Shown one piece after another: positions 51,337-59,704 of a stretch of DNA of 64,000 nucleotides. The position numbers were made by a program, and so were the translations under genes. Within the stretch, counting starts at the first letter, position 1. The number at the start of each line of letters is the position of its first letter. Under the pieces are notes generated by a model. It saw only the letters and a list, made by a program, of their open reading frames with translations. It had not been told where the DNA came from and did not search any database. The DNA is taken from positions 213,234 to 277,233 of the forward strand of contig NZ_JAHVHV010000005.1 in assembly GCF_019802085.1 (NCBI RefSeq). The letters are read 5' to 3'. Source of the stretch: Ferrimonas balearica. Its GTDB lineage: Bacteria > Pseudomonadota > Gammaproteobacteria > Enterobacterales > Shewanellaceae.

Positions 51337-52902
51337 ATGGCAGTAGGGACGCAGCAGCGAGTCGAGCGGGTGGTGATCGTCGGTGGCGGGGCCGCCGGCT
51401 GGTTGACCGCCGGTCTGCTGGCGGCCCACCACAACGTCGACCAGGGCCAACTGGCCCCCAAGCCCAAGCTCCACATTACCCTTATCGAATCCCCCGAGGT
51501 GGCCACCATCGGCGTGGGGGAGGGCACCTGGCCCTCCATGCGTCAGACCCTGAACACCTTGGGGATCAGCGAAACCGAGTTTTTGCTGCGCTGCGACGCC
51601 AGCTTCAAGCAGGGCTCCGAGTTTCGGCAATGGCGCTCGGAGTCGGCGCAGCCGGACCGCTATCTCCACCCCTTTACCCTGCCGGTGGGTCAGCCGGAGT
51701 TTGACATCGCGCCCCACTGGTTGCCCCACCGTCAGCAGGTCAGCTTCGCCGAGGCGGTGTGCGGTCAGGGGCCGGTGGCCGACGCGCACCTGGCCCCCAA
51801 GACCCTGGCTACGCCGCAATACCATTTCCAGTTCAATTACGGCTACCACCTGGACGCCGGTAAGTTCAGCCAACTGCTCAAGGAGCACTGCACCGAGCGG
51901 CTCGGGGTGCACTTTGTCTGCGACCACGTCGAGCGGGTCTGTCCCGACGATCAGGGTGGGATCCAGGCGGTGGTGACCCGCCAGCGTGGCCCCATCGAGG
52001 GGGATCTTTTTATCGACTGCACCGGGATCCGCTCCTTGCTGCTGGGGCAGCAGCTCAAGGTGCCCTTTATCGAGCAGCGCTCGGTGCTGTTCAATGACCG
52101 CGCCCTGGCGGTGCAACTGCCCTACGAGCGCCCCGATGCGCCCATCGCCTCCTGCACCCTGTCCACCGCCCACGAGGCCGGTTGGGTGTGGGACATCGGC
52201 CTGCCCACCCGGCGCGGGGTGGGGGTGGTGTACTCCGCGGCCCACAGCGACGAGGCCGCGGCCGAGGCGGTGCTGCGCCGCTACCTGGGCCGGGAGGTCA
52301 GCGACGCCCGCACCATCGCCTTCAACCCCGGTCATCGGGCGGTGTGCTGGCAGGGCAACTGCGTGGCCATCGGCATGGCGGCGGGCTTTATCGAACCGCT
52401 GGAGGCCTCGGCCCTGGCGATGATCGAGCAGACCGCCACCCTGGTGGCGGAGCAACTGCCCCCCACCCGGGCCACCATGGCGACGGTGGCCGCGCGGGTG
52501 AACCGCCGCTATCGCCTGCACTGGCAGCAGATCATCGAGTTTCTCAAGCTGCATTACGTCATCAGCCAGCGAGAGCTGTCGGACTACTGGCGGGATCACC
52601 GCGACGCCGCCTCGGTGCCCGAGTCGCTGCAGGCCCTGTTGGCACTGTGGCGTCACCAGGCGCCGTCGGAGTCGGACATCGAATACAAGCGACCGCTGTT
52701 TCCCGCCGCCAGCTACCAGTACGTGCTGTACGGCATGGGCTTTGTCACCGAGCCGCCGGCTCAGCGCAAACCCTCACACCAGCGCCAGGCGCACCAGCTG
52801 TTCGAGCAGAACCGCCAGCGCACCGAGGCGCTCATGCGCACCCTCCCCACCAACAGGGCGTTGCTGGAGAAGGTGCAGGAATTCGGATTTTCAAAGATTT
52901 AA
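51337..52902 (+). CDS. Tryptophan-halogenase-family flavoprotein (first copy)
   Basis: 521 residues. FAD-binding GGGAAGW at 16-22, ATIGVGEGTWPSM, and a lysine in the position of the halogenase catalytic Lys (Lys91 in DASFKQG). The halogenase WxWxIP motif appears as Trp283-Val-Trp285-Asp-Ile-Gly288, so the proline is replaced by glycine. These proteins use FADH2, O2 and halide to make hypohalous acid and chlorinate or brominate aromatic rings. A partner flavin reductase is not in the window. Start ATG 51337 (AAGGAGTACAAGGAC) is chosen over an upstream in-frame ATG. Confidence 0.88.
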   Translation: MAVGTQQRVERVVIVGGGAAGWLTAGLLAAHHNVDQGQLAPKPKLHITLIESPEVATIGVGEGTWPSMRQTLNTLGISETEFLLRCDASFKQGSEFRQWRSESAQPDRYLHPFTLPVGQPEFDIAPHWLPHRQQVSFAEAVCGQGPVADAHLAPKTLATPQYHFQFNYGYHLDAGKFSQLLKEHCTERLGVHFVCDHVERVCPDDQGGIQAVVTRQRGPIEGDLFIDCTGIRSLLLGQQLKVPFIEQRSVLFNDRALAVQLPYERPDAPIASCTLSTAHEAGWVWDIGLPTRRGVGVVYSAAHSDEAAAEAVLRRYLGREVSDARTIAFNPGHRAVCWQGNCVAIGMAAGFIEPLEASALAMIEQTATLVAEQLPPTRATMATVAARVNRRYRLHWQQIIEFLKLHYVISQRELSDYWRDHRDAASVPESLQALLALWRHQAPSESDIEYKRPLFPAASYQYVLYGMGFVTEPPAQRKPSHQRQAHQLFEQNRQRTEALMRTLPTNRALLEKVQEFGFSKI

Positions 52903-52937
52903 ACCCCAAACCAACAACAACGACCAGGGAGAGGCAC

Positions 52938-53675
52938 ATGGGCAAACCCGTTTTACTGAACAGCGTTGAACACCAGGATCTGCGCATCATCACCCGCCAC
53001 GGGGCGGAGCTGGGGGACAACCAGTGGTTCACCCCCACCTTCCCCCAGGAGTTTCGTGCGGTGCAGGCCCACTACCCCATCTTCTTCTACAAGGACCCGG
53101 GCAACGGCCAGTTCCACCCGGTGGCGCTGTTTGGCTTTCGCCGCGACGACAACCTGTTCCTGGATGAGCAGGGCTGGCGCGCCTCCTACGTGCCCCTGAC
53201 GGTGCGTCGGCAACCCTTCCTTATCGGTCAGCAGACGGTGCAGGAGGACGGAATGGCGGTTCACCAGCGGGTGATCCACATCGACCTGGACCATCCCAAG
53301 GTGAGCCTGACCGAGGGGGAGCCGTTGTTCCAACCCTACGGCGGCAACACCCCCTACCTGGACGAGATGGCCGAGATGCTGGAGGTGATCCACCAGGGGA
53401 TGGAGGACAGCAAGGGCTTTGTTGATGCCCTGCTGACCCACGATCTGCTGGAGGCCTTCACCCTGGAGCTGACCCTGGACAACGGCGACTCCCACCAGAT
53501 GATCGGCTTCTACACCATCAACGAATCGACCCTGGCCCAGCTGGGCGGCCCGGCGCTGGAGGCGCTGCACCAGGCCGGCTACCTGCAGGCGATCTACCTG
53601 AGCCTGGCCTCCCAGGCCCGGGTGCGGGATCTGATGCAGGTGGTGAACGACCGCCTGGCCGAGAGCGCCGCCTGA
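52938..53675 (+). CDS. SapC family protein
   Basis: 245 residues, soluble. Landmarks: VLLNSVEHQDLRI at the start, AVQAHYPIFFYKDP, FHPVALFGFRRDDNLFLDEQGW and FTLELTLDNGDSHQMIGFYTINE. SapC was named for a Campylobacter S-layer locus protein, but its function is unknown. Members recur next to TonB receptors and tryptophan halogenases. Its stop codon overlaps the start of the next gene (TGATG). ATG 52938 follows GGGAGAGG; the longer open frame to 52182 only reads the halogenase out of frame. Confidence 0.88.
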   Translation: MGKPVLLNSVEHQDLRIITRHGAELGDNQWFTPTFPQEFRAVQAHYPIFFYKDPGNGQFHPVALFGFRRDDNLFLDEQGWRASYVPLTVRRQPFLIGQQTVQEDGMAVHQRVIHIDLDHPKVSLTEGEPLFQPYGGNTPYLDEMAEMLEVIHQGMEDSKGFVDALLTHDLLEAFTLELTLDNGDSHQMIGFYTINESTLAQLGGPALEALHQAGYLQAIYLSLASQARVRDLMQVVNDRLAESAA

Positions 53676-54688
53676 TGAACGCCATCACGCCGGTGGAGGC
53701 CATCGCCGCCGAGACGGCCAGCAGTCTCGATGCCCTCATCCAGGACAGGGACACCCCCCTGGTGATCCGGGGTCTGTGTCGGGACTGGCCCCTGGTGCAG
53801 GCGGGGCTGCGCAGTGATGACGAGGCGGCCCGGCTGCTGCTGGAGGGCTACCGCGGGGATCCGGTCATCGCCTACTACCTGCCGCCGGAGCAGAAGGGGC
53901 GGGTGTTCTACAACGAGGCGATGGACGGCTTCAACTACCAGGCGGGCAAGTTGCCCCTGGCCAAGGTGCTTGACACGCTCTTTGCCCAGCAGGGCCAGGC
54001 GGACCCGGCCGGGGTCTACGTGGGCTCCACGGATCTGGACCACTACTTCCCGGGCCTGGCGCCGACACATCGGCTGAGCCTGGAGGGGGTGCGCCCCATG
54101 GCCCACCTGTGGCTGGGCAACCGGGCGCGGATCGCCGCCCACTTCGATTTTCCCCATAACCTGGCCTGCAACCTGGTAGGAAGGCGCACCTTCACCCTGT
54201 TCCCGCCGGAGCAGGTGAAAAACCTCTACATCGGCCCCATGGAGTTCGCCCCCGGCGGCCAGGACATCAGCCTGGTGGACTTTGATGCGCCGGATCTTGA
54301 GCGGTTTCCCCGCTTTGCCGAGGCCCAGGCCGCGGCATTGACCGCCGAACTGGCCCCGGGGGATGTGCTCTTCTTGCCCAGCATGTGGTGGCACCACGTG
54401 CGCAGTGAGGCGGATTTCAATGTGCTGCTGACCCACTGGTGGCGGGACACACCGGGTTACCTGGGCCGTCCCAACAACGCGCTGCTGCACGGGATCCTGG
54501 CCCTGCGCTCGCTGCCCAAGGCCCAGCGTCAGGCCTGGAAGGCGATGTTCGACCACTACGTGTTCGACGCCGAGCCAGAGGATCTGGCGCACCTGCCGGA
54601 GGCGGCCCGGGGCTGGTTGTCCACGCCCCTGGACGAGATGAACGCCCGCAAGCTGCGAGCGGATTTGACCAACAAACTCAAACGATAA
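53675..54688 (+). CDS. JmjC/cupin-like putative Fe(II)/2-oxoglutarate oxygenase
   Basis: 337 residues. Double-stranded beta-helix fold of the cupin_8/JmjC type with His156-Phe-Asp158 (AAHFDFPHN) and His240/His241 (MWWHHV) as likely iron ligands. GRRTFTLFPPEQVKNLY between them is typical of protein hydroxylases such as FIH-like enzymes. It may hydroxylate a peptide or a small molecule. Translationally coupled to sapC and followed by the second halogenase 37 bases on. Confidence 0.85.
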   Translation: MNAITPVEAIAAETASSLDALIQDRDTPLVIRGLCRDWPLVQAGLRSDDEAARLLLEGYRGDPVIAYYLPPEQKGRVFYNEAMDGFNYQAGKLPLAKVLDTLFAQQGQADPAGVYVGSTDLDHYFPGLAPTHRLSLEGVRPMAHLWLGNRARIAAHFDFPHNLACNLVGRRTFTLFPPEQVKNLYIGPMEFAPGGQDISLVDFDAPDLERFPRFAEAQAAALTAELAPGDVLFLPSMWWHHVRSEADFNVLLTHWWRDTPGYLGRPNNALLHGILALRSLPKAQRQAWKAMFDHYVFDAEPEDLAHLPEAARGWLSTPLDEMNARKLRADLTNKLKR

Positions 54689-54725
54689 GCCGGGCGACAC
54701 CGGCGCAAAAGAGGGAGAGCCAGTC

Positions 54726-56216
54726 ATGGAAGGAAAGAAGACTCGGGTGGTGATCGCCGGTGGTGGCACCGCCGGCTGGATGGCGGCCGCGGCCCTGTCG
54801 AAACTGATGGGCAAAACCATCGATCTGGTGCTGGTGGAGTCGGATCAGATCGGCACCGTCGGGGTGGGGGAGGCGACCATTCCCACCCTGCACATCTTCC
54901 ACCGCCTGCTGGGCCTGAAAGAGCCGGAGGTGATGGCGGCCACCAACGCCACCTTCAAACTGGGGATCCAGTTTGAGAACTGGCGGGAGCGGGGCCAGGA
55001 CTACCTGCACTCCTTCGGCTTCCTCGGCAAGGACTGCTGGGCCTGCGGCTTCCAGCATTTCTGGGTCAAGGGGCAGCAGAAGGGGATGGTGTCTGAGATC
55101 GGCGACTACTGCACCGAACACCTGGCTGGCCGGGCCGGGCGCTTTGCGGTGCTGCCCAACCAGGATCTCAACCACGCCTACCACATGGACGCCACCCTCT
55201 ACGCCAAATTCCTGCGTCGCTTTGCCGAGGGGTACGGCGCCCGCCGGGTGGAGGGCAAGATTGTCGAGGTGGCGCAAAACGGCGAGAACGGCCACATCGA
55301 GGCCCTGGTGCTGGACAACGGTGAACGTCTGGAGGGGGATCTCTTTATCGACTGCACCGGCTTTCGCGCCCTGCTGATCGAGCAGACCCTCAACACCGGC
55401 TACGACGACTGGAGCCACTGGCTGCCCTGTGACCGGGCCATCGCTGTGCAGACCACCTCGGTGGGCACGCCGCCCCCCTACACCCGCTCCATCGCCCACG
55501 CCTCGGGCTGGCAGTGGCGGATCCCCCTTCAGAACCGCACCGGCAACGGCATCGTCTACTGCAGCAAGTACTGGAGCGACGACGAGGCCAAGCAGGTGCT
55601 GACCGACAACCTCGAGGGGGAGATGCTCACCGAGCCCCGGGTGATCCGTTTTCGAACCGGCACCCGGCGTCAGCACTGGAACAAGAACTGCGTCGCCATC
55701 GGCCTCTCCAGCGGGTTTTTGGAGCCCCTTGAGTCCACCAGCATCCACCTGATCCAGCGCAGCATCATTCGATTGCTGCAGCTGTTCCCCAACGGTGGCC
55801 TGGTGGCGGCGGACATCAACGAGTTCAACGCCCAGACCCTGGAGGAGATGGAGAACATCCGCGACTTTATCGTGCTGCACTACAAGGTCACCGAGCGCAC
55901 CGACAGCCGCTTCTGGAACCACTGCCGCACCATGGACGTACCCGAGTCCCTGGCCCACCGCATCGAGATGTTTTCCGAGGCCGCCAAGGTCTACAAGCAC
56001 GGCAACGAGCTGTTTGGTGAGAGCTCCTGGATCCAGGTGATGATGGGGCAGGGGATCCTGCCCAAGAGTTACCACCCCATCGTCGACATGATGAGCGATC
56101 CCGAGTTGGAGGCCTTCCTGGGCAACATCCGGGCCACGGTGAAGCGCAAGGTGGAGGCGCACCCGCCCCACATGGACTTTATCCGCCACTACTGCCCGTC
56201 GAAAACGGAGGCCTGA
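54726..56216 (+). CDS. Tryptophan-halogenase-family flavoprotein (second copy)
   Basis: 496 residues. FAD motif GGGTAGW at 12-18, TVGVGEATIP, catalytic-type Lys78 in NATFKLGIQF, and canonical Trp262-Gln-Trp264-Arg-Ile-Pro267 (WQWRIP). All residues recognised as needed for halogenation are present, and the gap from FAD motif to Lys matches that of PrnA-type enzymes. The aromatic substrate is unknown. It differs widely from the first copy, so they are not a recent duplication. Strong ribosome site (GGGAGAG). The next gene starts two bases after its stop. Confidence 0.92.
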   Translation: MEGKKTRVVIAGGGTAGWMAAAALSKLMGKTIDLVLVESDQIGTVGVGEATIPTLHIFHRLLGLKEPEVMAATNATFKLGIQFENWRERGQDYLHSFGFLGKDCWACGFQHFWVKGQQKGMVSEIGDYCTEHLAGRAGRFAVLPNQDLNHAYHMDATLYAKFLRRFAEGYGARRVEGKIVEVAQNGENGHIEALVLDNGERLEGDLFIDCTGFRALLIEQTLNTGYDDWSHWLPCDRAIAVQTTSVGTPPPYTRSIAHASGWQWRIPLQNRTGNGIVYCSKYWSDDEAKQVLTDNLEGEMLTEPRVIRFRTGTRRQHWNKNCVAIGLSSGFLEPLESTSIHLIQRSIIRLLQLFPNGGLVAADINEFNAQTLEEMENIRDFIVLHYKVTERTDSRFWNHCRTMDVPESLAHRIEMFSEAAKVYKHGNELFGESSWIQVMMGQGILPKSYHPIVDMMSDPELEAFLGNIRATVKRKVEAHPPHMDFIRHYCPSKTEA

Positions 56217-56218
56217 GG

Positions 56219-56968
56219 GTGGTCACGCCGGATGTGATGGATCCCAAACGGCGGGTGGTGACCCTGAGCCCCCATTGGCCGGTGCAGGTGCAGCGGGTGG
56301 GGGAGGAGAGGACGCCGGTCCTGGTGGTGGACGAGGCCACCGAGTCGGTGGCGCCCCTGTGCCAGGTGGCGTGCGAGCAGGCCCGCTTCGCGCCCGCCCA
56401 GGGGGCCTTCTACCCGGGGGTGCGGGCGCCGCTGCCCCCCTCCTACGTCATCGACGTGGTCAACCGGGCGGTGCCACTCATTCGCCAGCACTACCAGGTG
56501 CCGCCGGGCCTGACGCTCAAGCCCCGGGGCTTCAGCTTCTCCCTGGTGACCACAAACGAAGCGGACCTGGTGCCGCTGCAGCGCCTGCCCCATTTCGACA
56601 CCCCGGAGCCCTACTACTTCGCCCTGCTGCACTACCTCAATCCCGGCCCCCACGGCGCCACGGCGCTGTTTCGCCACCGGAGCACCGGCTTTGAGCGGGT
56701 CTCCCCGGCGCGCAGCGAGGCCTACTTCGCCGCGGCCCAGCCGGGCCTGGACCGGCTGATGACCGAGCCCGGACGCTACCTGGTGCAGAGCAACGCCGAG
56801 TACGAGTGCTATCACCGCATCGACTACCGGCAAAACCGCCTGGCCATCTACCCGGGCAACCTGCTCCACTCCATCCAGGTCAACCCGGACACCGACATCG
56901 ACGCCAATCCCGGCAGCGGTCGCCTGACCGCCAACATCTTCATCAGCTTCGGCCCGCCCAAGGGGTAA
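56219..56968 (+). CDS. DUF6445-like putative Fe(II)-dependent oxygenase
   Basis: 249 residues. His125-Phe-Asp127 (LPHFDTPEPYYFALLHYLN) and His217 (YPGNLLHSIQV) resemble the His-x-Asp...His iron triad of 2-oxoglutarate oxygenases; FRHRSTGFERV lies between. The family (DUF6445) often lies next to SapC and halogenase genes. Start GTG 56219 follows GGAGG; an ATG at 56237 is also possible. Last gene of the operon, ended by a bidirectional terminator. Substrate unknown. Confidence 0.8.
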   Translation: MVTPDVMDPKRRVVTLSPHWPVQVQRVGEERTPVLVVDEATESVAPLCQVACEQARFAPAQGAFYPGVRAPLPPSYVIDVVNRAVPLIRQHYQVPPGLTLKPRGFSFSLVTTNEADLVPLQRLPHFDTPEPYYFALLHYLNPGPHGATALFRHRSTGFERVSPARSEAYFAAAQPGLDRLMTEPGRYLVQSNAEYECYHRIDYRQNRLAIYPGNLLHSIQVNPDTDIDANPGSGRLTANIFISFGPPKG

Positions 56969-56975
56969 GCCCAAT

Positions 56976-57004
56976 AAAAAAGGAGGCCTGGGGCCTCCTT
57001 TTTT
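56976..57004. terminator. Bidirectional terminator between the halogenase operon and metQ
   Basis: 13-bp perfect stem AAAAAAGGAGGCC and complement with a TGG loop; A and T tracts on both sides. Confidence 0.92.
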
Positions 57005-57031
57005 GGATCGGGTGTCGGGCTCGCCTGGGAC

Positions 57032-57823
57032 TTACCAGCCCTTGACGATGTTGCCGCTGAACAGCTCCAGGGCCTTGTTGTACACCGCGTCGGACTGGTA
57101 CGCCTCGATGAACTGGGCGATGCGCGGGTCGTCCTGGTTGTTGGTGCGGGCGACGATCAGGTTGACGTAGGGGCTCTCCTTGTCCTCCACGAACAGGCCA
57201 TCCTGCTCCAGGGTCAGCCCGGCCTGGCCGGCGAAGGTGTTGTTGATCACCGCGAAGCTCACGTCCTGCAGGGCGCGGGGCAGTTGGGCCGCTTCCAGCT
57301 CCAGGATCTCAAGCCCCTTGGGGTTCTCCACGATGTCGCGGGGGGTGGCGGCGATGCCCACACCGGCTTTGAGGGTCAGCAGGCCCTGTTGCTCCAGCAG
57401 CACCAGGGAGCGGCCCAGGTTGGTGGGATCGTTCGGCAGGGCCACCTTGGCACCCTGGGTCAGCTCATCCAGGCTCTTGATCTTCTTGGAGTACGCGGCG
57501 ATGGGGTAGACGAAGGTGTTGGCTACGGCCACCAGGTCGTAACCCCGGGCTTCCACCTGACCCTCCAGGTAGGGACGGTGCTGGAAGGCGTTGATGTCGA
57601 TGCTGCCGTCGTTCAGGGCGGCGTTGGGGGTGACGTAGTCGGTGAAGGGCACGATCTGCACGTCCAAGTCAAACTTCTCCTTGGCCAGCTTGGCGGCCAC
57701 CTCGGCCACCTGGGCCTCGGGCCCGGCCATGGCGCCCAGCTTGAGGACGTCGTCGTTGCCGCCGCCACAGGCGGTCAGGGCCAGCGCAGCGGCGCCGGCG
57801 ATCAGGGAGCGAAATGCGTTCAT
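57032..57823 (-). CDS. metQ: D-methionine-binding lipoprotein MetQ
   Basis: 263 residues. Lipobox ALTAC (Cys near residue 18) anchors it in the envelope. NlpA/MetQ domain: LKLGAMAGPEAQVAEVAAKLAKEKF, DINAFQHRPYLEGQ, ALPNDPTNLGRSLVLLEQQGL, and VINNTFAGQAGL. It delivers methionine to the MetNI transporter. ATG 57823 follows AGAGAGAACTCCG; an upstream in-frame start is rejected because the family begins with a signal peptide. Confidence 0.95.
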   Translation of the reverse strand: MNAFRSLIAGAAALALTACGGGNDDVLKLGAMAGPEAQVAEVAAKLAKEKFDLDVQIVPFTDYVTPNAALNDGSIDINAFQHRPYLEGQVEARGYDLVAVANTFVYPIAAYSKKIKSLDELTQGAKVALPNDPTNLGRSLVLLEQQGLLTLKAGVGIAATPRDIVENPKGLEILELEAAQLPRALQDVSFAVINNTFAGQAGLTLEQDGLFVEDKESPYVNLIVARTNNQDDPRIAQFIEAYQSDAVYNKALELFSGNIVKGW

Positions 57824-57860
57824 CGGAGTTCTCTCTGTGTTGTCGTTATAGGAATAGGGA

Positions 57861-58514
57861 TTAACGGTGGTCGATGCGCCGAACCAGGGCGTCACCGGCA
57901 CTTTGCAGGGCCTGAACCAGCACCAGCAGAATGACGATGGTGGCCAGCATCACGTCCAGTTCAAATCGGTAATAGCCGTAGCGAATGCCCACGTCGCCCA
58001 GGCCGCCGCCGCCCACGGCACCGGCCATGGCGGAGTAGCTCACCAGGGTCACCAGGGTGATGGTGATGCTGTTGACGATCCCCGGCAGGGCCTCGGGCAG
58101 CAACACCTTGGTGATGATCTGGGCCGGGCTGGCGCCCATGGTCTGGGCCGCTTCCACCAGGCCGGCGGGCACCTCCATCAGGGCCCCTTCGATCAGGCGG
58201 GCGATAAAGGGGATGGCACCCACGGTCAGCGGCACCACCGCCGCCATGGTGCCGATGCTGGTGCCCACCACCAATCGGGTGAAGGGGATGATGGCCACCA
58301 GCAGGATGATAAAGGGCACGGAGCGCCCGGCGTTGACCAGCATGCCCAGCACCCGGTTCACCGGCGCGTTTTGCAGCAGTTGGCCCTTCTTGGTCAGGTG
58401 CAGCACCACCCCCAGGGGGATCCCGGCCAGGGCGGCGATAAAGCCGGAGAGGAACACCATCTGCAGGGTCTGCACCGTGGCGCCCCACAGCAGGGGGATC
58501 AGATCATTGGACAT
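57861..58514 (-). CDS. metI: D-methionine ABC transporter permease MetI
   Basis: 217 residues, five membrane helices, with the transporter coupling motif region [26 protein letters not shown]. It forms the methionine channel with MetN and MetQ. Its start overlaps the metN stop by 11 bases, so the genes are translationally coupled. Confidence 0.96.
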   Translation of the reverse strand: MSNDLIPLLWGATVQTLQMVFLSGFIAALAGIPLGVVLHLTKKGQLLQNAPVNRVLGMLVNAGRSVPFIILLVAIIPFTRLVVGTSIGTMAAVVPLTVGAIPFIARLIEGALMEVPAGLVEAAQTMGASPAQIITKVLLPEALPGIVNSITITLVTLVSYSAMAGAVGGGGLGDVGIRYGYYRFELDVMLATIVILLVLVQALQSAGDALVRRIDHR

Positions 58515-59538
58515 AGCCGAGCACCTCCACGTCGATGTTGTGTTCCACCAGGTAGGAGGTGGCTTGGTCGATGGCGCTGGCCGGGCCCATCAGCTCCGCC
58601 AGCATCAGGCCGAACTTGGTGCCGCCGACGTACTCCATCTGGGCACTGAGGATGCTGATGTCGATGCCGAAACGCTTGGCCGCCTGGGTGATCACCGGGG
58701 CGTCCACACTGTCGCCGTGGAAGCTCAGCCGGATCAGTGGCAGGCCATTCTCACCGGGGGTGGAACTGAGGGCCGCCTTGTAGCTGGCGGGGATGTCCAG
58801 GTGCAGGGTGGAGCGGATAAAGCGTCGGGCCAGCTCGGTCTGGGCGTTGGCGAAGAAGGGGCCCACCTCGCCCTGCTCAATCAGCCGGCCCTGATCGATG
58901 ATGCCCACCCGGTCGCAGATCTGCTTGACCACCTCCATCTCATGGGTGATGAGCAGGATGGTCAGGCCCAGGCGCTGATTGATCTCCTTGAGCAGGGTCA
59001 GGATCGACTTGGTGGTTTCCGGGTCCAGGGCCGAGGTGGCTTCGTCACACAGCAGCACCTTGGGGTCGTTGGCCAGGGCCCGGGCGATGGCCACCCGCTG
59101 CTTCTGGCCGCCGGAGAGGTTGGCCGGGTAGCTGTCCGCCTTGTCCGCCAGGCCCACCAGCTCCAGCAAGGGGGTCACCTTTTTGGTGATCTCCGCCTTG
59201 GGGGTGCCGGCCAGCTCCAGCGGCAGGGCGACGTTGTCGAACACGGTGCGGGAGGCCAGCAGGTTGAAGTGCTGGAAGATCATCGCGATGTGCTGACGGG
59301 CCTGGCGCAGGGCCTTGGGGCTCAGGGTGGTCAGGTCCTGACCGTCGATCACCACCTGGCCGGCGTCGGGGGCCTCCAGCAGGTTCACGCAGCGGATCAG
59401 CGTGCTCTTGCCGGCACCGGAGCTGCCGATGATGCCGAAGATGGTGCCGGCGGGGACGTGGAGATCGAGGGGCTTGAGGGCCTCGATGGTCCGGTCGCCC
59501 TGGCGATAGGACTTGGATACTGCGGTCAGTCTTATCAT
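58504..59538 (-). CDS. metN: D-methionine ABC transporter ATP-binding protein MetN
   Basis: 344 residues. Walker [10 protein letters not shown], signature [15 protein letters not shown] and Walker [14 protein letters not shown] are intact. The C-terminal NIL/ACT-like domain (about 265-344) senses methionine and inhibits transport. First gene of metNIQ, behind a promoter with MetJ boxes at 59603-59618. The ribosome site is weak. Confidence 0.96.
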   Translation of the reverse strand: MIRLTAVSKSYRQGDRTIEALKPLDLHVPAGTIFGIIGSSGAGKSTLIRCVNLLEAPDAGQVVIDGQDLTTLSPKALRQARQHIAMIFQHFNLLASRTVFDNVALPLELAGTPKAEITKKVTPLLELVGLADKADSYPANLSGGQKQRVAIARALANDPKVLLCDEATSALDPETTKSILTLLKEINQRLGLTILLITHEMEVVKQICDRVGIIDQGRLIEQGEVGPFFANAQTELARRFIRSTLHLDIPASYKAALSSTPGENGLPLIRLSFHGDSVDAPVITQAAKRFGIDISILSAQMEYVGGTKFGLMLAELMGPASAIDQATSYLVEHNIDVEVLGYVQ

Positions 59539-59593
59539 GGTGCGTTCTGTCAGGACTCTGGGTGGCTGGGCGCTCGGGCCCGGGAGTGGGGGC

Positions 59594-59623
59594 AGTGTAT
59601 GGGGGCGTCTGGACGTCTGTCAA
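59594..59623 (-). promoter_or_regulatory. metN promoter
   Basis: On the minus strand TTGACA (59623-59618) and TACACT (59599-59594) are separated by 18 bp that contain the two met boxes. A 12-bp dyad (GGACATTCAGCC ... GGCTAAATGTCC, 59625-59656) lies immediately upstream. Confidence 0.75.
59603..59618 (-). promoter_or_regulatory. Tandem MetJ-type met boxes
   Basis: AGACGTCC AGACGCCC on the minus strand matches the consensus AGACGTCT repeated twice at 13 of 16 positions. It is located between the -35 and -10, where MetJ plus S-adenosylmethionine would block transcription. Confidence 0.8.
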
Positions 59624-59704
59624 CGGACATTCAGCCTTTTGGATGGCTAAATGTCCAATGTGTGGCCTTTGTGGGGAGTTGCCGCGGGTTTAGGTGTGGG
59701 GGTC

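Noticed and set aside
52182..52937. N-terminal extension of the SapC frame
   Set aside because: The segment reads the halogenase gene out of frame; SapC homology and the ribosome site begin at 52938.
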